A stretch of DNA of 64,000 nucleotides from Leucobacter allii (GTDB lineage Bacteria; Actinomycetota; Actinomycetes; Actinomycetales; Microbacteriaceae). Every line of letters begins with the position of its first letter. The first letter of the stretch is position 1. The notes below the pieces were generated by a model. That model ran no database searches. It was not told the origin of the DNA and was given only the letters and a program-made list of their open reading frames with translations. A program made the translations under genes and the position numbers. Location of the stretch: positions 2,728,001 to 2,792,000 of the forward strand of contig NZ_CP095045.1 of NCBI RefSeq assembly GCF_022919155.1. Direction: 5' to 3'. This document shows, one piece after another, positions 63,993 to 64,000 of this stretch.

Positions 63993-64000
63993 GCGCGATC

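Overview
The window is about 70 % G+C, densely packed, and rich in GTG starts and 4-nt start/stop overlaps. Gene content and order point to an actinobacterium of the Microbacteriaceae, probably Leucobacter-like: a PurS/Q-type PurL, TopA with a lysine/alanine tail followed by Tmk, the lysC-asd pair with the corynebacterial-type internal lysC start, recR-dnaX, a DUF4177-RidA pair beside a PASTA class A penicillin-binding protein, and an actinobacterial Tad-like cluster. The genus is an inference. I found no insertion sequence, prophage, CRISPR array, tRNA or rRNA.

Layout. 0-0.3 kb: 5' part of a membrane-protein gene leaving the window. 0.5-2.8 kb: purL. 3-8 kb: five-gene iron-siderophore uptake operon (lipoprotein, two FecCD-type permeases, ATPase, siderophore-interacting reductase) behind a promoter with a DtxR/IdeR-like box. 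8.5-12 kb: tmk and topA. 12.1-16.4 kb: Tad-like pilus/secretion operon ending in a TadE-like protein fused to an M23 peptidase. 16.7-23.2 kb: acetyl-CoA synthetase, RidA, DUF4177, penicillin-binding protein, metallophosphoesterase. 23.2-31.6 kb: asd, lysC, a cysteine-rich protein, recR, a dnaX with a very long linker, and a phytoene-dehydrogenase-like flavoprotein. 31.8-36.2 kb: a large secreted protein with S-layer homology (SLH) repeats and a membrane protein. 36.2-41.4 kb: an asymmetric heterodimeric ABC exporter, then rplJ-rplL with a structured leader. 41.4-46.1 kb: orphan OmpR-type regulator, YqaJ-type nuclease, and an NfeD/flotillin/PH membrane module.

46.3-64 kb is accessory metabolism: an oligopeptide importer (with permease and both ATPases fused in one chain) plus a prolidase-like amidohydrolase; DUF2568 and LLM-flavin genes; a LacI-controlled MFS transporter plus YtcJ-like amidohydrolase; and a second oligopeptide importer plus a C45-type N-terminal nucleophile hydrolase. 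Three transporter/amide-hydrolase pairs side by side suggest scavenging of peptides or N-acylated compounds.

The most interesting non-coding signals are two related 48-nt palindromes 51 kb apart; a set of promoters with the -10 box 6-7 nt before the start codon (leaderless mRNAs); a perfect 24-bp LacI-type operator; a 32-bp hairpin at 54.6 kb whose arm differences are mostly pairing-neutral; and strong GC-rich hairpins at convergent gene ends. All function calls rest on motif recognition by eye; no database search was run.
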